Assembly: GCF_001507535.1 (NCBI RefSeq)
Contig: NZ_LQBN01000001.1
Span: forward strand, 496,001 to 560,000
DNA length: 64,000 bases
Origin: Thiomicrospira sp. WB1
GTDB lineage: Bacteria; Pseudomonadota; Gammaproteobacteria; Thiomicrospirales; Thiomicrospiraceae
Direction of reading: 5' to 3'
This document shows positions 1 to 8,666 of this stretch, piece by piece (position 1 is the stretch's first letter; the number at the start of each line of letters is the position of its first letter). Below the pieces are notes generated by a model that was not told where the DNA came from, searched no databases, and worked only from the letters and a program-made list of their open reading frames with translations. The translations under genes and the position numbers were made by a program.

Positions 1-2
1 AG

Positions 3-77
3 GACGGTCAACAGGAACTGATGATTACCGATGATCAGATCCAGCGGGTGCGTAAAGCCTTGATGACCACAGGGTAA
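3..77 (+). CDS. C-terminal end of an unidentified gene (truncated by window)
   Basis: Reading from base 3 there is an open frame that ends in TAA at 75-77; the other two forward frames stop early. It would give the last 24 residues of a protein, ending in RKALMTTG. In many gammaproteobacteria the gene before argB is a phosphomannomutase or dut-type gene, but this short tail is not enough to name it. Strand and frame are inferred only from the open frame and from the same-strand argB downstream. Confidence 0.35.
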   Translation, partial: DGQQELMITDDQIQRVRKALMTTG

Positions 78-108
78 TGCTCGTACGGCATGGCTTGACC
101 CAGTTTTG

Positions 109-120
109 ACCAGGCCTGGT
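109..120. repeat. ACCAGGCCTGGT palindrome, copy 1
   Basis: Exact 12-mer between the upstream gene tail and argB. The flanks TTTTG and CAAAA extend it to a perfect 22-bp inverted repeat (104-125), one of the two longest in the window. Confidence 0.95.
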
Positions 121-176
121 CAAAAGCGGGTGGTTGCGCTCACAAATGGCTCGCATGCTAGAATAGCGTTTTTTGA

Positions 177-1106
<930 letters not shown>

Positions 1107-1171
1107 TGCGGATGGCGTTTGTTGTATTTTTGCAACACTCTAAAATTTTGTGCTTTTTTTTAAAAAAACGC

Positions 1172-1200
1172 TTGCGCCGGTTTTTTAAACTCAATATAGT
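1172..1200 (+). promoter_or_regulatory. Sigma-70 type promoter for the porin gene
   Basis: TTGCGC at 1172-1177 and TATAGT at 1195-1200 are separated by 17 bp, in an AT-rich stretch about 70 bp ahead of the porin start. This fits a strong vegetative promoter for a highly expressed outer-membrane protein. Predicted from sequence only. Confidence 0.55.
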
Positions 1201-1268
1201 TGCTCTCAAGTTCACGCAGGTGGACGTATAGTCACAACACAACGTTTTTAATCAAAAGGAACGATTAC

Positions 1269-2291
1269 ATGAAAAAGAATATCGTAGCTCTAGCAGTTGC
1301 TTCTGCAATCGCCGCGCCTGTTGCAATGGCCGATGCGCCTACTGTATACGGTCAGGTGAACCAAGCTCTTGAGCAGCGTTCTGCTGACAATTTTGCTGGT
1401 GATAAAGTTGAAGCTTCTTCCGGTACATACGTTGACAACCGCGCTTCTCGTTTGGGTGTAAAGGGTTCTTCTGATCTTGGCAACGGCATGAAAGCTGTAT
1501 ACAAGGTTGAATTCTCTCTTGGCATGAATGGCGGCGGCGTTGGTGATCGTAACCAATACGTTGGCCTGGCCGGTGGATTTGGTACTGTATTGATGGGTCG
1601 TCACGATACGCCAACCAAAATGATTCAGGCTAAAGATCTGTTCAACGATGCTCGTTTGTCAGATAACCGTCGTATCGGTGGTGAGCTGGGTGCCTTTGGT
1701 CGCAGCATGGAAAATCGTGTCAATAACGTTTTGGCATACGTTTCTCCTTCTTTTGGTGGTGTTAAGCTGATTGCTGCTACATCCCCTTCTGAAACATCAG
1801 TTGATGGTGATGAGTCTTCAATTTCTGACTTGTACTCTGTTGCCGTTGCTTACGGTTCTAAGAAAGAAGGTTTGTATTTGGCCGCTGGTATGGATAGTGC
1901 CAACGAAAACACAACTGGTGTAGCTGATACAGAAGCTCAGCACACTCGCGTAGTAGCTCAGTACGCAACCGGTGGTTTGATCGCTAACGCTATGTATCAA
2001 GATTTCGGTGGTGATGCCATTGAAGATACTGTTCGTGAAGGTTCAAACATCATGGCAAACGTTGGCTATAAGTTTGGTAAAATCATGCCAAAAGTTAAAG
2101 TTTCCATGGTTGATCGTGTGAACGATTTTGAAGATTCAACCAACTATGCTGTTGGTGTGAACTACTCTATGGGCAAGAAAACCACAGCTTATGCTGAATT
2201 TGCAAAAACAGAGCACATTGGTGGCAACGCTGCTGACGGTTCTGACGCAGAAGAATCAGCATTCTCTGTAGGTCTGCTGCACAAGTTCTAA
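1269..2291 (+). CDS. Outer-membrane porin (OmpC/Porin_4-like)
   Basis: A general diffusion porin of 340 residues. It opens with a signal peptide (MKKNIVALAVASAIAAPVAMA) followed by the typical mature start DAPTVYGQVNQALE. The body is rich in alternating beta strands and glycines, with porin phrases such as SRLGVKGSSDLGNGMKAVYKVE, and ends in aromatic KF as expected for BAM-assembled barrels. ATG 1269 follows a good AAGGA site; the frame is open further upstream but lacks a better start. Codon use is AT-richer and more uniform than in neighbours, consistent with high expression. It is a single-gene unit with its own promoter and terminator. Substrate specificity cannot be told from the sequence. 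Confidence 0.9.
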   Translation: MKKNIVALAVASAIAAPVAMADAPTVYGQVNQALEQRSADNFAGDKVEASSGTYVDNRASRLGVKGSSDLGNGMKAVYKVEFSLGMNGGGVGDRNQYVGLAGGFGTVLMGRHDTPTKMIQAKDLFNDARLSDNRRIGGELGAFGRSMENRVNNVLAYVSPSFGGVKLIAATSPSETSVDGDESSISDLYSVAVAYGSKKEGLYLAAGMDSANENTTGVADTEAQHTRVVAQYATGGLIANAMYQDFGGDAIEDTVREGSNIMANVGYKFGKIMPKVKVSMVDRVNDFEDSTNYAVGVNYSMGKKTTAYAEFAKTEHIGGNAADGSDAEESAFSVGLLHKF

Positions 2292-2329
2292 TCAACCGCG
2301 GGCTTAAGCTCGCAAGTTGAACAGACTTG

Positions 2330-2363
2330 AACCCCGGTTGGCTTTGGTCTTCCGGGGTTTTTT
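2330..2363 (+). terminator. Rho-independent terminator after the porin
   Basis: AACCCCGG (2330-2337) pairs with CCGGGGTT (2352-2359), followed by a run of T residues to 2363. Confidence 0.85.
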
Positions 2364-2386
2364 ATTATCTGAACCCTGTCAAATTC

Positions 2387-2398
2387 ACCAGGCCTGGT
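2387..2398. repeat. ACCAGGCCTGGT palindrome, copy 2
   Basis: Exact copy between the porin terminator and the chemoreceptor gene. The inverted repeat extends to 16 bp (TC...GA). Confidence 0.95.
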
Positions 2399-2483
2399 GA
2401 TTTTTAACGTTTCTTTTCGAATTTATTGGTCAGCTGGTAAGTCTTTTGCTTTGTCCTGCCCAGTGCAATAAAAGGATGACGCA

Positions 2484-3680
2484 ATGGTTTCCTGGAATTT
2501 TAAGCAACCGAGTATTTTGCGAAACATGCTCCTGGCTTTTTTAGGCTTTGGGTTGGGTATGGGGCTGATTTTTCCCCTGTTTGCCAATCTGTTTGTCAAT
2601 TGGAAGCCGGGTATGCTGGGCTGGTTTGTGGTGGCCTGCATTCTGGCTGGGGTCAGTATCGGGGTATTTAATTACTGGTTGCTTAAAAAAATGTTGCTTC
2701 AGCGCTTGCATCGAATCGGTGAGGTGGCCAATGCCATCAGTCACAATGACATTTCCAAGCAATGCACGCTCGAGAGCCATGATTTCATCGGTGAAATGGC
2801 CAATAGTTTTAACCACATGACCGCCAATTTGTGCGGGATGGTCAAGCGTATTGCGGGGGTCTCGGAGCAACTGAATCAGGCGACGGATCAGATGACCGGC
2901 GTGATCGAACAAACCGAAAGCGGGGTCACCGAACAGCAAAGCGGGTCGGATCGACTGGTGCAGGCCATTGCGGACCTGAATCAATCGGCGGCGCAAACGG
3001 CCGAGCATACGGATCAGGCGCTGTCGGCGGCAAAATCCGCCGAGTCGGCGACCCAATCCGGCAATCGTGAGGTCCAGGGCACCGTGACCGCCATCACTCA
3101 GTTGGCGGATGAGGTGGAAGCGACCGCGAAAGTCATTCAACGATTACACAAAGACACCGAAGGCATTGGCACCGTTCTGGATGTGATCAAGGACATTGCC
3201 GAGCAAACCAATTTGCTTGCCTTGAACGCCGCGATTGAGGCCGCACGGGCGGGTGAAAATGGACGCGGCTTTGCCGTGGTGGCGGATCAGGTGCGTGTTT
3301 TGGCAAGCAAGACGCAGGATTCGACGTCTGAAATTGAAGGCATGATCGCCCGATTGCAGGAGGGCTCGGTGAAAGCGGTCAAGGTAATGGAGCAGGGGCA
3401 GGCTCAAGCCCATGACAGTGTGAATCAAGCCCAAGAAGCGGGCGCGGCACTGCATGCCATTGCCGAAGCGGTCACCACCATTACCCAGCGTAACCAGCAG
3501 ATTGCGCAGTCGGCGCAGACCCAAAGCCAGCAAACGTCGGACATGAAAGATCAGGTGGCCGCCATCGGTCACATTGCACAAACCGTTGCCGACGGCGCGC
3601 ATCAGACCAAGCTGACCAATCGCTCCGTGGACGAGCATGCCGAGGCACTGCAAACGTTGATTCGCGAATTCCGTTTTTAG
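2484..3680 (+). CDS. Methyl-accepting chemotaxis protein without a periplasmic sensor domain
   Basis: A 398-residue chemoreceptor. Two hydrophobic segments (about 12-36 and 44-66) are separated by only a few residues, so no periplasmic ligand-binding domain is present. A HAMP linker follows (about 67-120), then a cytoplasmic signalling helical hairpin whose tip contains the conserved [32 protein letters not shown]. It should signal through CheW/CheA to the flagellar motor. The stimulus may be sensed by the membrane segments or HAMP, or through a partner protein; that is inference. ATG 2484 has an AAAGGA site. It is monocistronic, with no che genes nearby. Confidence 0.92.
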   Translation: MVSWNFKQPSILRNMLLAFLGFGLGMGLIFPLFANLFVNWKPGMLGWFVVACILAGVSIGVFNYWLLKKMLLQRLHRIGEVANAISHNDISKQCTLESHDFIGEMANSFNHMTANLCGMVKRIAGVSEQLNQATDQMTGVIEQTESGVTEQQSGSDRLVQAIADLNQSAAQTAEHTDQALSAAKSAESATQSGNREVQGTVTAITQLADEVEATAKVIQRLHKDTEGIGTVLDVIKDIAEQTNLLALNAAIEAARAGENGRGFAVVADQVRVLASKTQDSTSEIEGMIARLQEGSVKAVKVMEQGQAQAHDSVNQAQEAGAALHAIAEAVTTITQRNQQIAQSAQTQSQQTSDMKDQVAAIGHIAQTVADGAHQTKLTNRSVDEHAEALQTLIREFRF

Positions 3681-3769
3681 CGGGGCCCTGCTGGCTGAGC
3701 TATCTGCAAAGACGGTGTGATCTGCGCGATCATCCTTTATACTAAGATTTTTGATAAGGGTGGCTTTGT

Positions 3770-4657
3770 ATGCGAATTGCTCTGGTGTTGGGCAGTGGCG
3801 GGGCGCGTGGGTTGGCCCACATAGGTGTGATCCGCTGGTTGGAAGAACAAAACATCGAAATCGGTGCCGTGTCCGGTGCTTCCATTGGTGCGTTGGTCGG
3901 GGGGGCGTATGCCGCCGGACGTTTGGACCAGCTCGAAGCGTGGGGCAAGGATCTGGACAAACTGGCCTTGCTCAAACTGCTTGATATTTCCTGGCAGAAA
4001 AACGGGCTGGTCAAGGGGCGTAAGTTACTCAAAACCCTCAAAAAGCTGCTGGGCGATGTTCAGATCGAAGATCTGCCGATTGCCTACACCGCGGTGGCCA
4101 CTGACATTGAACAGCAAAAAGAGATCTGGCTGCGCAAAGGCGGTCTGGCTCCGGCGATTCGCGCCTCCATTTCATTGCCTCTTTTCTTTACCCCTTATGC
4201 ATTAAATCGAAAAGCGCTGGTGGATGGCGGCGTGTTGAACCCAGTGCCGATCGCGCCGGTTTTTGGTGAGAGCTGTGATCGAATCGTGGCGGTCAGTTTG
4301 AGCGGTGAATCGCAATCTCAGGCACGCCATCATCCGGTGGAGGAAGCAGCCAAGCCCAAAAAGCAGGAAGACTGGGTCTCTGCGATTTACAGCAAAGTAC
4401 GGGGTTTTTTTAACGCGGGCGATCAAACCGCAGGACCTGAATGGGGGCCGTATGAAATTGCGGACCTGGCGTTTGACAGCATGCAGAACACCATTGCCCG
4501 CCAGAAACTCGCGGCCTATCCACCGGATGACAAGCTGGAAATCGCCAGTGATGTCTGTGGCATGTTGGAGTTCGACCGGGCCGAGGAAATGATTCACTAC
4601 GGTTATGAGCAGGCGGCTCATCAATTGGCGCATTTGGTTGATCAGGCCAACGCCTGA
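3770..4657 (+). CDS. Patatin-like phospholipase (RssA/YchK type)
   Basis: A 295-residue patatin-family serine lipid hydrolase, predicted cytoplasmic or membrane-peripheral. It begins with the oxyanion loop GSGGARG, then the nucleophile motif G-A-S-I-G with Ser38, and the second dyad residue in DGG at Asp152, at the spacing typical of bacterial patatins. No signal peptide or transmembrane helix is evident. ATG 3770 follows an AAGGG site. The natural substrate is unknown; the family contains phospholipases and acyl hydrolases. It stands alone between a chemoreceptor and a rhodanese. Confidence 0.9.
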   Translation: MRIALVLGSGGARGLAHIGVIRWLEEQNIEIGAVSGASIGALVGGAYAAGRLDQLEAWGKDLDKLALLKLLDISWQKNGLVKGRKLLKTLKKLLGDVQIEDLPIAYTAVATDIEQQKEIWLRKGGLAPAIRASISLPLFFTPYALNRKALVDGGVLNPVPIAPVFGESCDRIVAVSLSGESQSQARHHPVEEAAKPKKQEDWVSAIYSKVRGFFNAGDQTAGPEWGPYEIADLAFDSMQNTIARQKLAAYPPDDKLEIASDVCGMLEFDRAEEMIHYGYEQAAHQLAHLVDQANA

Positions 4658-4758
4658 ATAAAATCCCTTGATGTTTGCATATCAGTCATTAATATTAGCA
4701 AAACCTTATATGAAAAGGTAAGCTTGTTCTGATTCAAAGCAAACTCAAGAGGAAAACG

Positions 4759-5367
4759 ATGAAAGCACTACTCAAGCAAAGCGTGATCGCAGCCGCTCTG
4801 GCGACCCTAACGGCCACCGCCAGCGCTGCGCCGGAACCCCAAGATCCGTCACGCCAGACGCCGCAAGGGCTGTATGTGACCGCCACGGAAGCCTGGGACA
4901 TGATGCAGAAGAACGATTCCGTGATTTTAGTGGATGTGCGTACCCCGGAAGAATGGCAGTTTGTGGGTTACACCAAAGAGGCTGACATCATGCTGCCGGC
5001 GGTGATGTTTGATTATTCGCAAATGGACACCAAGCAAAACAAGGCACGCTACATGCCAGTGCAAAACAGCAAATGGATTTCTCAGTTCGAGGAGATCATT
5101 TTTGACAAAGGCTATGATGGCGACAATACCTACATCATTATGTGTCGTTCCGGTGCCACGCGTGCGGCGCCAGTGGCGAAGATGCTGGACCAATATGGTT
5201 TTAAAAACGTTTATACCATGACCGATGGTTTTCAGGGCGGTCGCTTGAAAGAGGGCGAAAACAAGGGCCGTCGCATGAAAGCGGGCTGGATAAATGCCGG
5301 TTTGCCGTGGACGCATAAAATTGACGCGGACAAGGTTTATTTCAAAGCGTACGGCGTTAATTATTGA
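4759..5367 (+). CDS. Periplasmic rhodanese-domain sulfurtransferase
   Basis: A 202-residue single-domain rhodanese. A Sec signal peptide (cleavage near ASA-APEP, residue 24) directs it to the periplasm. The rhodanese fold is marked by VILVDVRTPEEW and an active-site loop C-R-S-G-A-T with Cys129. The final third is extended relative to a bare rhodanese domain. It probably moves sulfane sulfur between thiosulfate, polysulfide or protein thiols; the substrate is unknown. Placement outside the cytoplasm fits a sulfur-metabolising organism. AGAGGA precedes the ATG, and a strong terminator follows at 5426. Confidence 0.88.
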   Translation: MKALLKQSVIAAALATLTATASAAPEPQDPSRQTPQGLYVTATEAWDMMQKNDSVILVDVRTPEEWQFVGYTKEADIMLPAVMFDYSQMDTKQNKARYMPVQNSKWISQFEEIIFDKGYDGDNTYIIMCRSGATRAAPVAKMLDQYGFKNVYTMTDGFQGGRLKEGENKGRRMKAGWINAGLPWTHKIDADKVYFKAYGVNY

Positions 5368-5396
5368 TCGCGGTTTTGTTACCCGGTCCGGTTTTG

Positions 5397-5408
5397 ACCA
5401 GGCCTGGT
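5397..5408. repeat. ACCAGGCCTGGT palindrome, copy 3
   Basis: Exact copy between the rhodanese gene and its terminator; flanks TTTTG and AAATA. Confidence 0.95.
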
Positions 5409-5425
5409 AAATATAGGTTCAAATC

Positions 5426-5446
5426 AGGCGCTTCGGCGCCTTTTTT
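5426..5446 (+). terminator. Rho-independent terminator after the rhodanese gene
   Basis: Perfect stem AGGCGC/GCGCCT closed by a TTCG tetraloop and followed by six T residues. Confidence 0.9.
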
Positions 5447-5481
5447 ATTGCCCCAGGGCTTAAAATCATGCGTGAGGGTGT

Positions 5482-5510
5482 TTGACTTTGCGCTGAAAAG
5501 AATGGATAAT
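5482..5510 (+). promoter_or_regulatory. Sigma-70 promoter for rpsT
   Basis: TTGACT at 5482-5487 and GATAAT at 5505-5510 with a 17-bp spacer, near consensus, about 120 bp before the rpsT start. The long leader leaves room for the S20 translational autocontrol known in Enterobacteria, but no structure was identified here. Confidence 0.7.
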
Positions 5511-5630
5511 TCGCCAATCCTTTCAAACAGTTATCGTGACCGAATGAAAGATTTAGCCCTTTCGATTCGGTTTGCGTTCGGTGCGTACCGATTTTAAGTT
5601 TTTGAAAATAAAGAATTTTGGAGTAGTAAC

Positions 5631-5894
5631 ATGGCAAATTCAAAACAAGCCGCTAAACGTGCACGTCAGGCGGAGAAACACCGCCAGCACAACGCCAGCA
5701 TGCGTGCCGCAATGCGTACCACCATCAAAAAAGTGGACGCGGCCATTCAGGCGGGTGACAAAGACGCAGCCACTGCGGCATTCAAAGTGGCACAGTCCAG
5801 CATCGATAACCTTTCCAACAAAGGTTTGATGCCAAAGAACAAAGCGGCGCGTGACAAGAGCCGTTTGAACGCGCGCGTCAAAGCAATGGCCTGA
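5631..5894 (+). CDS. rpsT: 30S ribosomal protein S20
   Basis: An 87-residue, lysine/arginine/alanine-rich primary 16S rRNA-binding protein. [21 protein letters not shown] and the C-terminal [11 protein letters not shown] are diagnostic of S20. GGAG lies just before ATG 5631. It is monocistronic with its own promoter and terminator, and lies beside murJ as in many gammaproteobacteria. Confidence 0.98.
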   Translation: MANSKQAAKRARQAEKHRQHNASMRAAMRTTIKKVDAAIQAGDKDAATAAFKVAQSSIDNLSNKGLMPKNKAARDKSRLNARVKAMA

Positions 5895-5925
5895 TATCGG
5901 TCAGCGATCAATGTTTTCGTTCCAA

Positions 5926-5950
5926 AAGCCGGGCACTGCCCGGTTTTTTT
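5926..5950 (+). terminator. Terminator after rpsT
   Basis: A short CCGG/CCGG stem (5930-5933 with 5940-5943), extended by G-U and A-U pairs, followed by seven T residues. The stem is weaker than the other terminators in the window. Confidence 0.55.
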
Positions 5951-6009
5951 GTGTCAGAAAAACCGGTGATACGGGTAAAATGTCTGACAGATTGCAATGA
6001 GGAGTGAGC

Positions 6010-7551
6010 GTGACCAGAATTCTTAAAGCCACCGCCACCGTCGGGGGAATGACCATGATTTCCCGCGTGCTGGGCTTTGTGCGCGACATGGTGATCGCGC
6101 GGTTGTTTGGCGCCACGGCCGGGGCGGATGCGTTTTTTGTGGCGTTTAAGATTCCCAATTTTTTTCGCCGCTTGTTTGCCGAAGGGGCGTTTTCTCAAGC
6201 TTTTGTGCCGGTGCTGGCCGACACCAAAGAAAACCGGGGCAAAGCGGCGGTCAAAGCGTTGGTGGATGCGTTGTTTTTGCGCTTGGGCGGGGTGTTGTTG
6301 CTGCTGACCGCGTTCGGGGTATTCGGTTCCGGGCTGTGGATGCTGGTGTTTGCGCCGGGGTTTGCGGATGACCCTGAAAAGTTCGCGCTGGCCACGGATA
6401 TGCTCGCCATTACGTTTCCTTATCTGCTGCTGATTTCATTGGTGGCGTTTTCTTCGGCGATTATGAATACCTACAACCAGTTTGCGGTGCCGGCGTTTAC
6501 GCCGGTTTGGCTGAACGCAGTCTTGATCGGGTTTGCGATTTGGGTGTCGCCTTATCTTGAGGTGCCGGTGATGGCCCTGGCCTGGGGGGTGCTGGCCGCC
6601 GGGGTGCTGCAACTGCTATTTCATGTGCCGTTTCTGATCCGTCTGGGGCTGCTGCCGCGCCCACGTGCCAAGTCGGATCCAGGGGTGAGCGAAGTCAAAC
6701 GTTTGATGCTGCCGGCGCTGTTTGGGGTATCGGTGGCACAGATTAATTTGTTGGTGGACACCATTCTAGCCTCGTTTCTGGTGACCGGTTCGGTGTCCTG
6801 GCTGTATTACTCGGATCGGTTGATGGAATTTCCGCTGGGTGTGTTCGGGGTGGCGCTGGCAACCGTGGTGCTGCCCGGCTTGTCGAAAAAAGCGGCCAAT
6901 GCGGATTGGGTCGGCTTTCAGCAAGATCTGGATTTTGCCCTGCGCCTGGTCTTTTTGATTGGGGTGCCTGCGATGCTGGGCTTGCTGTTGTTGGCCGAAC
7001 CGATGGTGACCACGCTGTTTTATTACGGTGCGTTCACGCAACAGGACGTGAGCATGGCCGGGGCCAGTCTGATGGCCTACTCATTGGGTCTGGTTGGGTT
7101 TATCCTGGTCAAGGTGCTGGCGCCGGCGTTTTATGCACGCAAAGACATGAAGACCCCGGTGCGCATTGCGGTGGTCGCATTACTGGCCAATGTGGTATTG
7201 AACCTGGCGTTGATCGGCCCGCTGGCGCATGTGGGGCTGGCGCTGGCCACCAGTTTGTCGGCGTTTGTCAACGCGGGACTCTTGGCGTGGTTTCTGTGGC
7301 AAAGGCAAGTGTACCGGCCTCTGGCAGGTTGGCGAAAACTGGTGATGCAAGGGGGGCTTGCCAACCTGACCTGGGTGGCGATGATCCTCTATTGGGCGCC
7401 GGACTCGGATCAATGGCTGATGATGTCGGGTTGGGAGCGTGTCGGTCTGTTGAGTCTGATGGTGGTGGCGGTTTTGGGCGTGTATGCATTGGTTTTGACG
7501 GCGACAGGCTTTCGCTGGCGCGGTTTTCTGCGCACAACCCCTGCTGAGTGA
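6010..7551 (+). CDS. murJ: Lipid II flippase MurJ
   Basis: An inner-membrane MOP-superfamily transporter that flips lipid II to the periplasm for peptidoglycan synthesis. The 513 residues form about 14 hydrophobic segments. The N-terminal ISRVLGFVRDMVIARLFGA and FVAFKIPNFFRRLFAEGAFSQAFVPVL are the family signature and contain essential arginines of the central cavity. I prefer GTG 6010 because GAGG sits seven bases ahead; GTG 6004 would add two residues. It is followed on the same strand by ribF, as in many relatives. Confidence 0.96.
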   Translation: MTRILKATATVGGMTMISRVLGFVRDMVIARLFGATAGADAFFVAFKIPNFFRRLFAEGAFSQAFVPVLADTKENRGKAAVKALVDALFLRLGGVLLLLTAFGVFGSGLWMLVFAPGFADDPEKFALATDMLAITFPYLLLISLVAFSSAIMNTYNQFAVPAFTPVWLNAVLIGFAIWVSPYLEVPVMALAWGVLAAGVLQLLFHVPFLIRLGLLPRPRAKSDPGVSEVKRLMLPALFGVSVAQINLLVDTILASFLVTGSVSWLYYSDRLMEFPLGVFGVALATVVLPGLSKKAANADWVGFQQDLDFALRLVFLIGVPAMLGLLLLAEPMVTTLFYYGAFTQQDVSMAGASLMAYSLGLVGFILVKVLAPAFYARKDMKTPVRIAVVALLANVVLNLALIGPLAHVGLALATSLSAFVNAGLLAWFLWQRQVYRPLAGWRKLVMQGGLANLTWVAMILYWAPDSDQWLMMSGWERVGLLSLMVVAVLGVYALVLTATGFRWRGFLRTTPAE

Positions 7552-7565
7552 GGGGGTATTTGCGT

Positions 7566-7571
7566 TATAAT
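7566..7571 (+). promoter_or_regulatory. Possible -10 element before ribF
   Basis: A perfect TATAAT 36 bp ahead of the ribF start, with no good -35 at the right distance. It may give ribF and ileS a promoter of their own. Confidence 0.3.
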
Positions 7572-7606
7572 GCGTTCAGTTTTTTTATTGTTTGTTCTGG
7601 AGCCTT

Positions 7607-8557
7607 ATGCAGCTGATTTTGGGCCGCCACAATCTGACTTGTCCGCCCCCTGAATTGCAACAGGCTCTGGCTGATGGGTCGGTGGTGACCATTGGCAATT
7701 TTGATGGCATCCATCTGGGGCATCAGGCGATTCTGGATCAGGTTGCGGCGCTGGCCAAATCGTCCGGGCTGCCTAGCGTGGTGATGGTATTTGAGCCATT
7801 GCCTGCGGAGTTTTTTGCGCCTGAGTCCGCTCCGGTGCGGCTGATGAACCTGCGTGAGAAGGTGCGGGCCTTTCAGCGCACCGACATTGACTATGTGCTG
7901 GTGATTCGGTTTGATGCCGCCTTTGCCGCGCTCCGTGCTCAGACGTTCGTCGACACCATTTTGCATCGTCAGTTGAATGTGCGCCATCTGGTGGTGGGCG
8001 ATGATTTTCGTTTCGGCGCCGAGCGCAAAGGGGATTTTAATTTCCTGACGCTTCAAGGGCGGGCGCTGGGCTTTTCGGTGTCGGAAATGACCACCTATGA
8101 GTTGCACGGTCGTCGCGTGAGCAGCACACTGGTGCGTCAGGCGCTGGAAGACAATAACCTCACGCTGGCCCGCGAGCTGTTGGGCGGGGCGTTTTGTTTT
8201 CATGGCCGGGTGATCCACGGCAAAAAGCTGGGGCGGCAACTGGGCTTTCGTACCCTCAACCTGAACCCCAAGCGCATGCGCATGCCGTTGATCGGCGTTT
8301 ACACCGTTTATGTGCATGGGTTGAGCAATGGACCGCAACCGGGCATTGCCAACATTGGCATTCGGCCCACGGTCAAGGGCGAGCGCCCGTCAATTGAGGT
8401 GCACCTGTTTGACTGGGATCGTGACGTTTATGGCGCGCACGTGCGGGTGGAAATCGACCAGTTTGTCCGTGCCGAACAGGCGTTTGCGTCCTTGGATGCC
8501 CTCAAACAGCAAATTACCCAGGATGTCGCGCGGGCACGACGCCTGTTGGCGTTGTAA
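7607..8557 (+). CDS. ribF: Bifunctional riboflavin kinase / FAD synthetase
   Basis: Converts riboflavin to FMN and then FAD. The N-terminal adenylyltransferase domain shows GNFDGIHLGHQ and the later VSSTLVRQALEDN; the C-terminal flavokinase domain shows GRVIHGKKLGRQLGFRTLNL and GVYTVYV. The 316-residue length is typical. ATG 7607 has GGAG close upstream; in-frame codons further upstream are less likely. No FMN riboswitch was recognised. The order murJ-ribF-ileS is the usual gammaproteobacterial arrangement. Confidence 0.96.
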   Translation: MQLILGRHNLTCPPPELQQALADGSVVTIGNFDGIHLGHQAILDQVAALAKSSGLPSVVMVFEPLPAEFFAPESAPVRLMNLREKVRAFQRTDIDYVLVIRFDAAFAALRAQTFVDTILHRQLNVRHLVVGDDFRFGAERKGDFNFLTLQGRALGFSVSEMTTYELHGRRVSSTLVRQALEDNNLTLARELLGGAFCFHGRVIHGKKLGRQLGFRTLNLNPKRMRMPLIGVYTVYVHGLSNGPQPGIANIGIRPTVKGERPSIEVHLFDWDRDVYGAHVRVEIDQFVRAEQAFASLDALKQQITQDVARARRLLAL

Positions 8558-8666
8558 GGCCCACCCGATTTCAGGCCCCATATTCGGCGCAGTATTTACT
8601 ATCGGCGGGGGGTCTGTCAAAATAACCGTTTTCCCTCAACCGACTGTCAATTGAGATCTCAGACGC

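Noticed and set aside
5364-5597. Small plus-strand frame between the rhodanese gene and rpsT
   Set aside because: It crosses a palindrome, a strong terminator and the rpsT promoter, and has no family resemblance.
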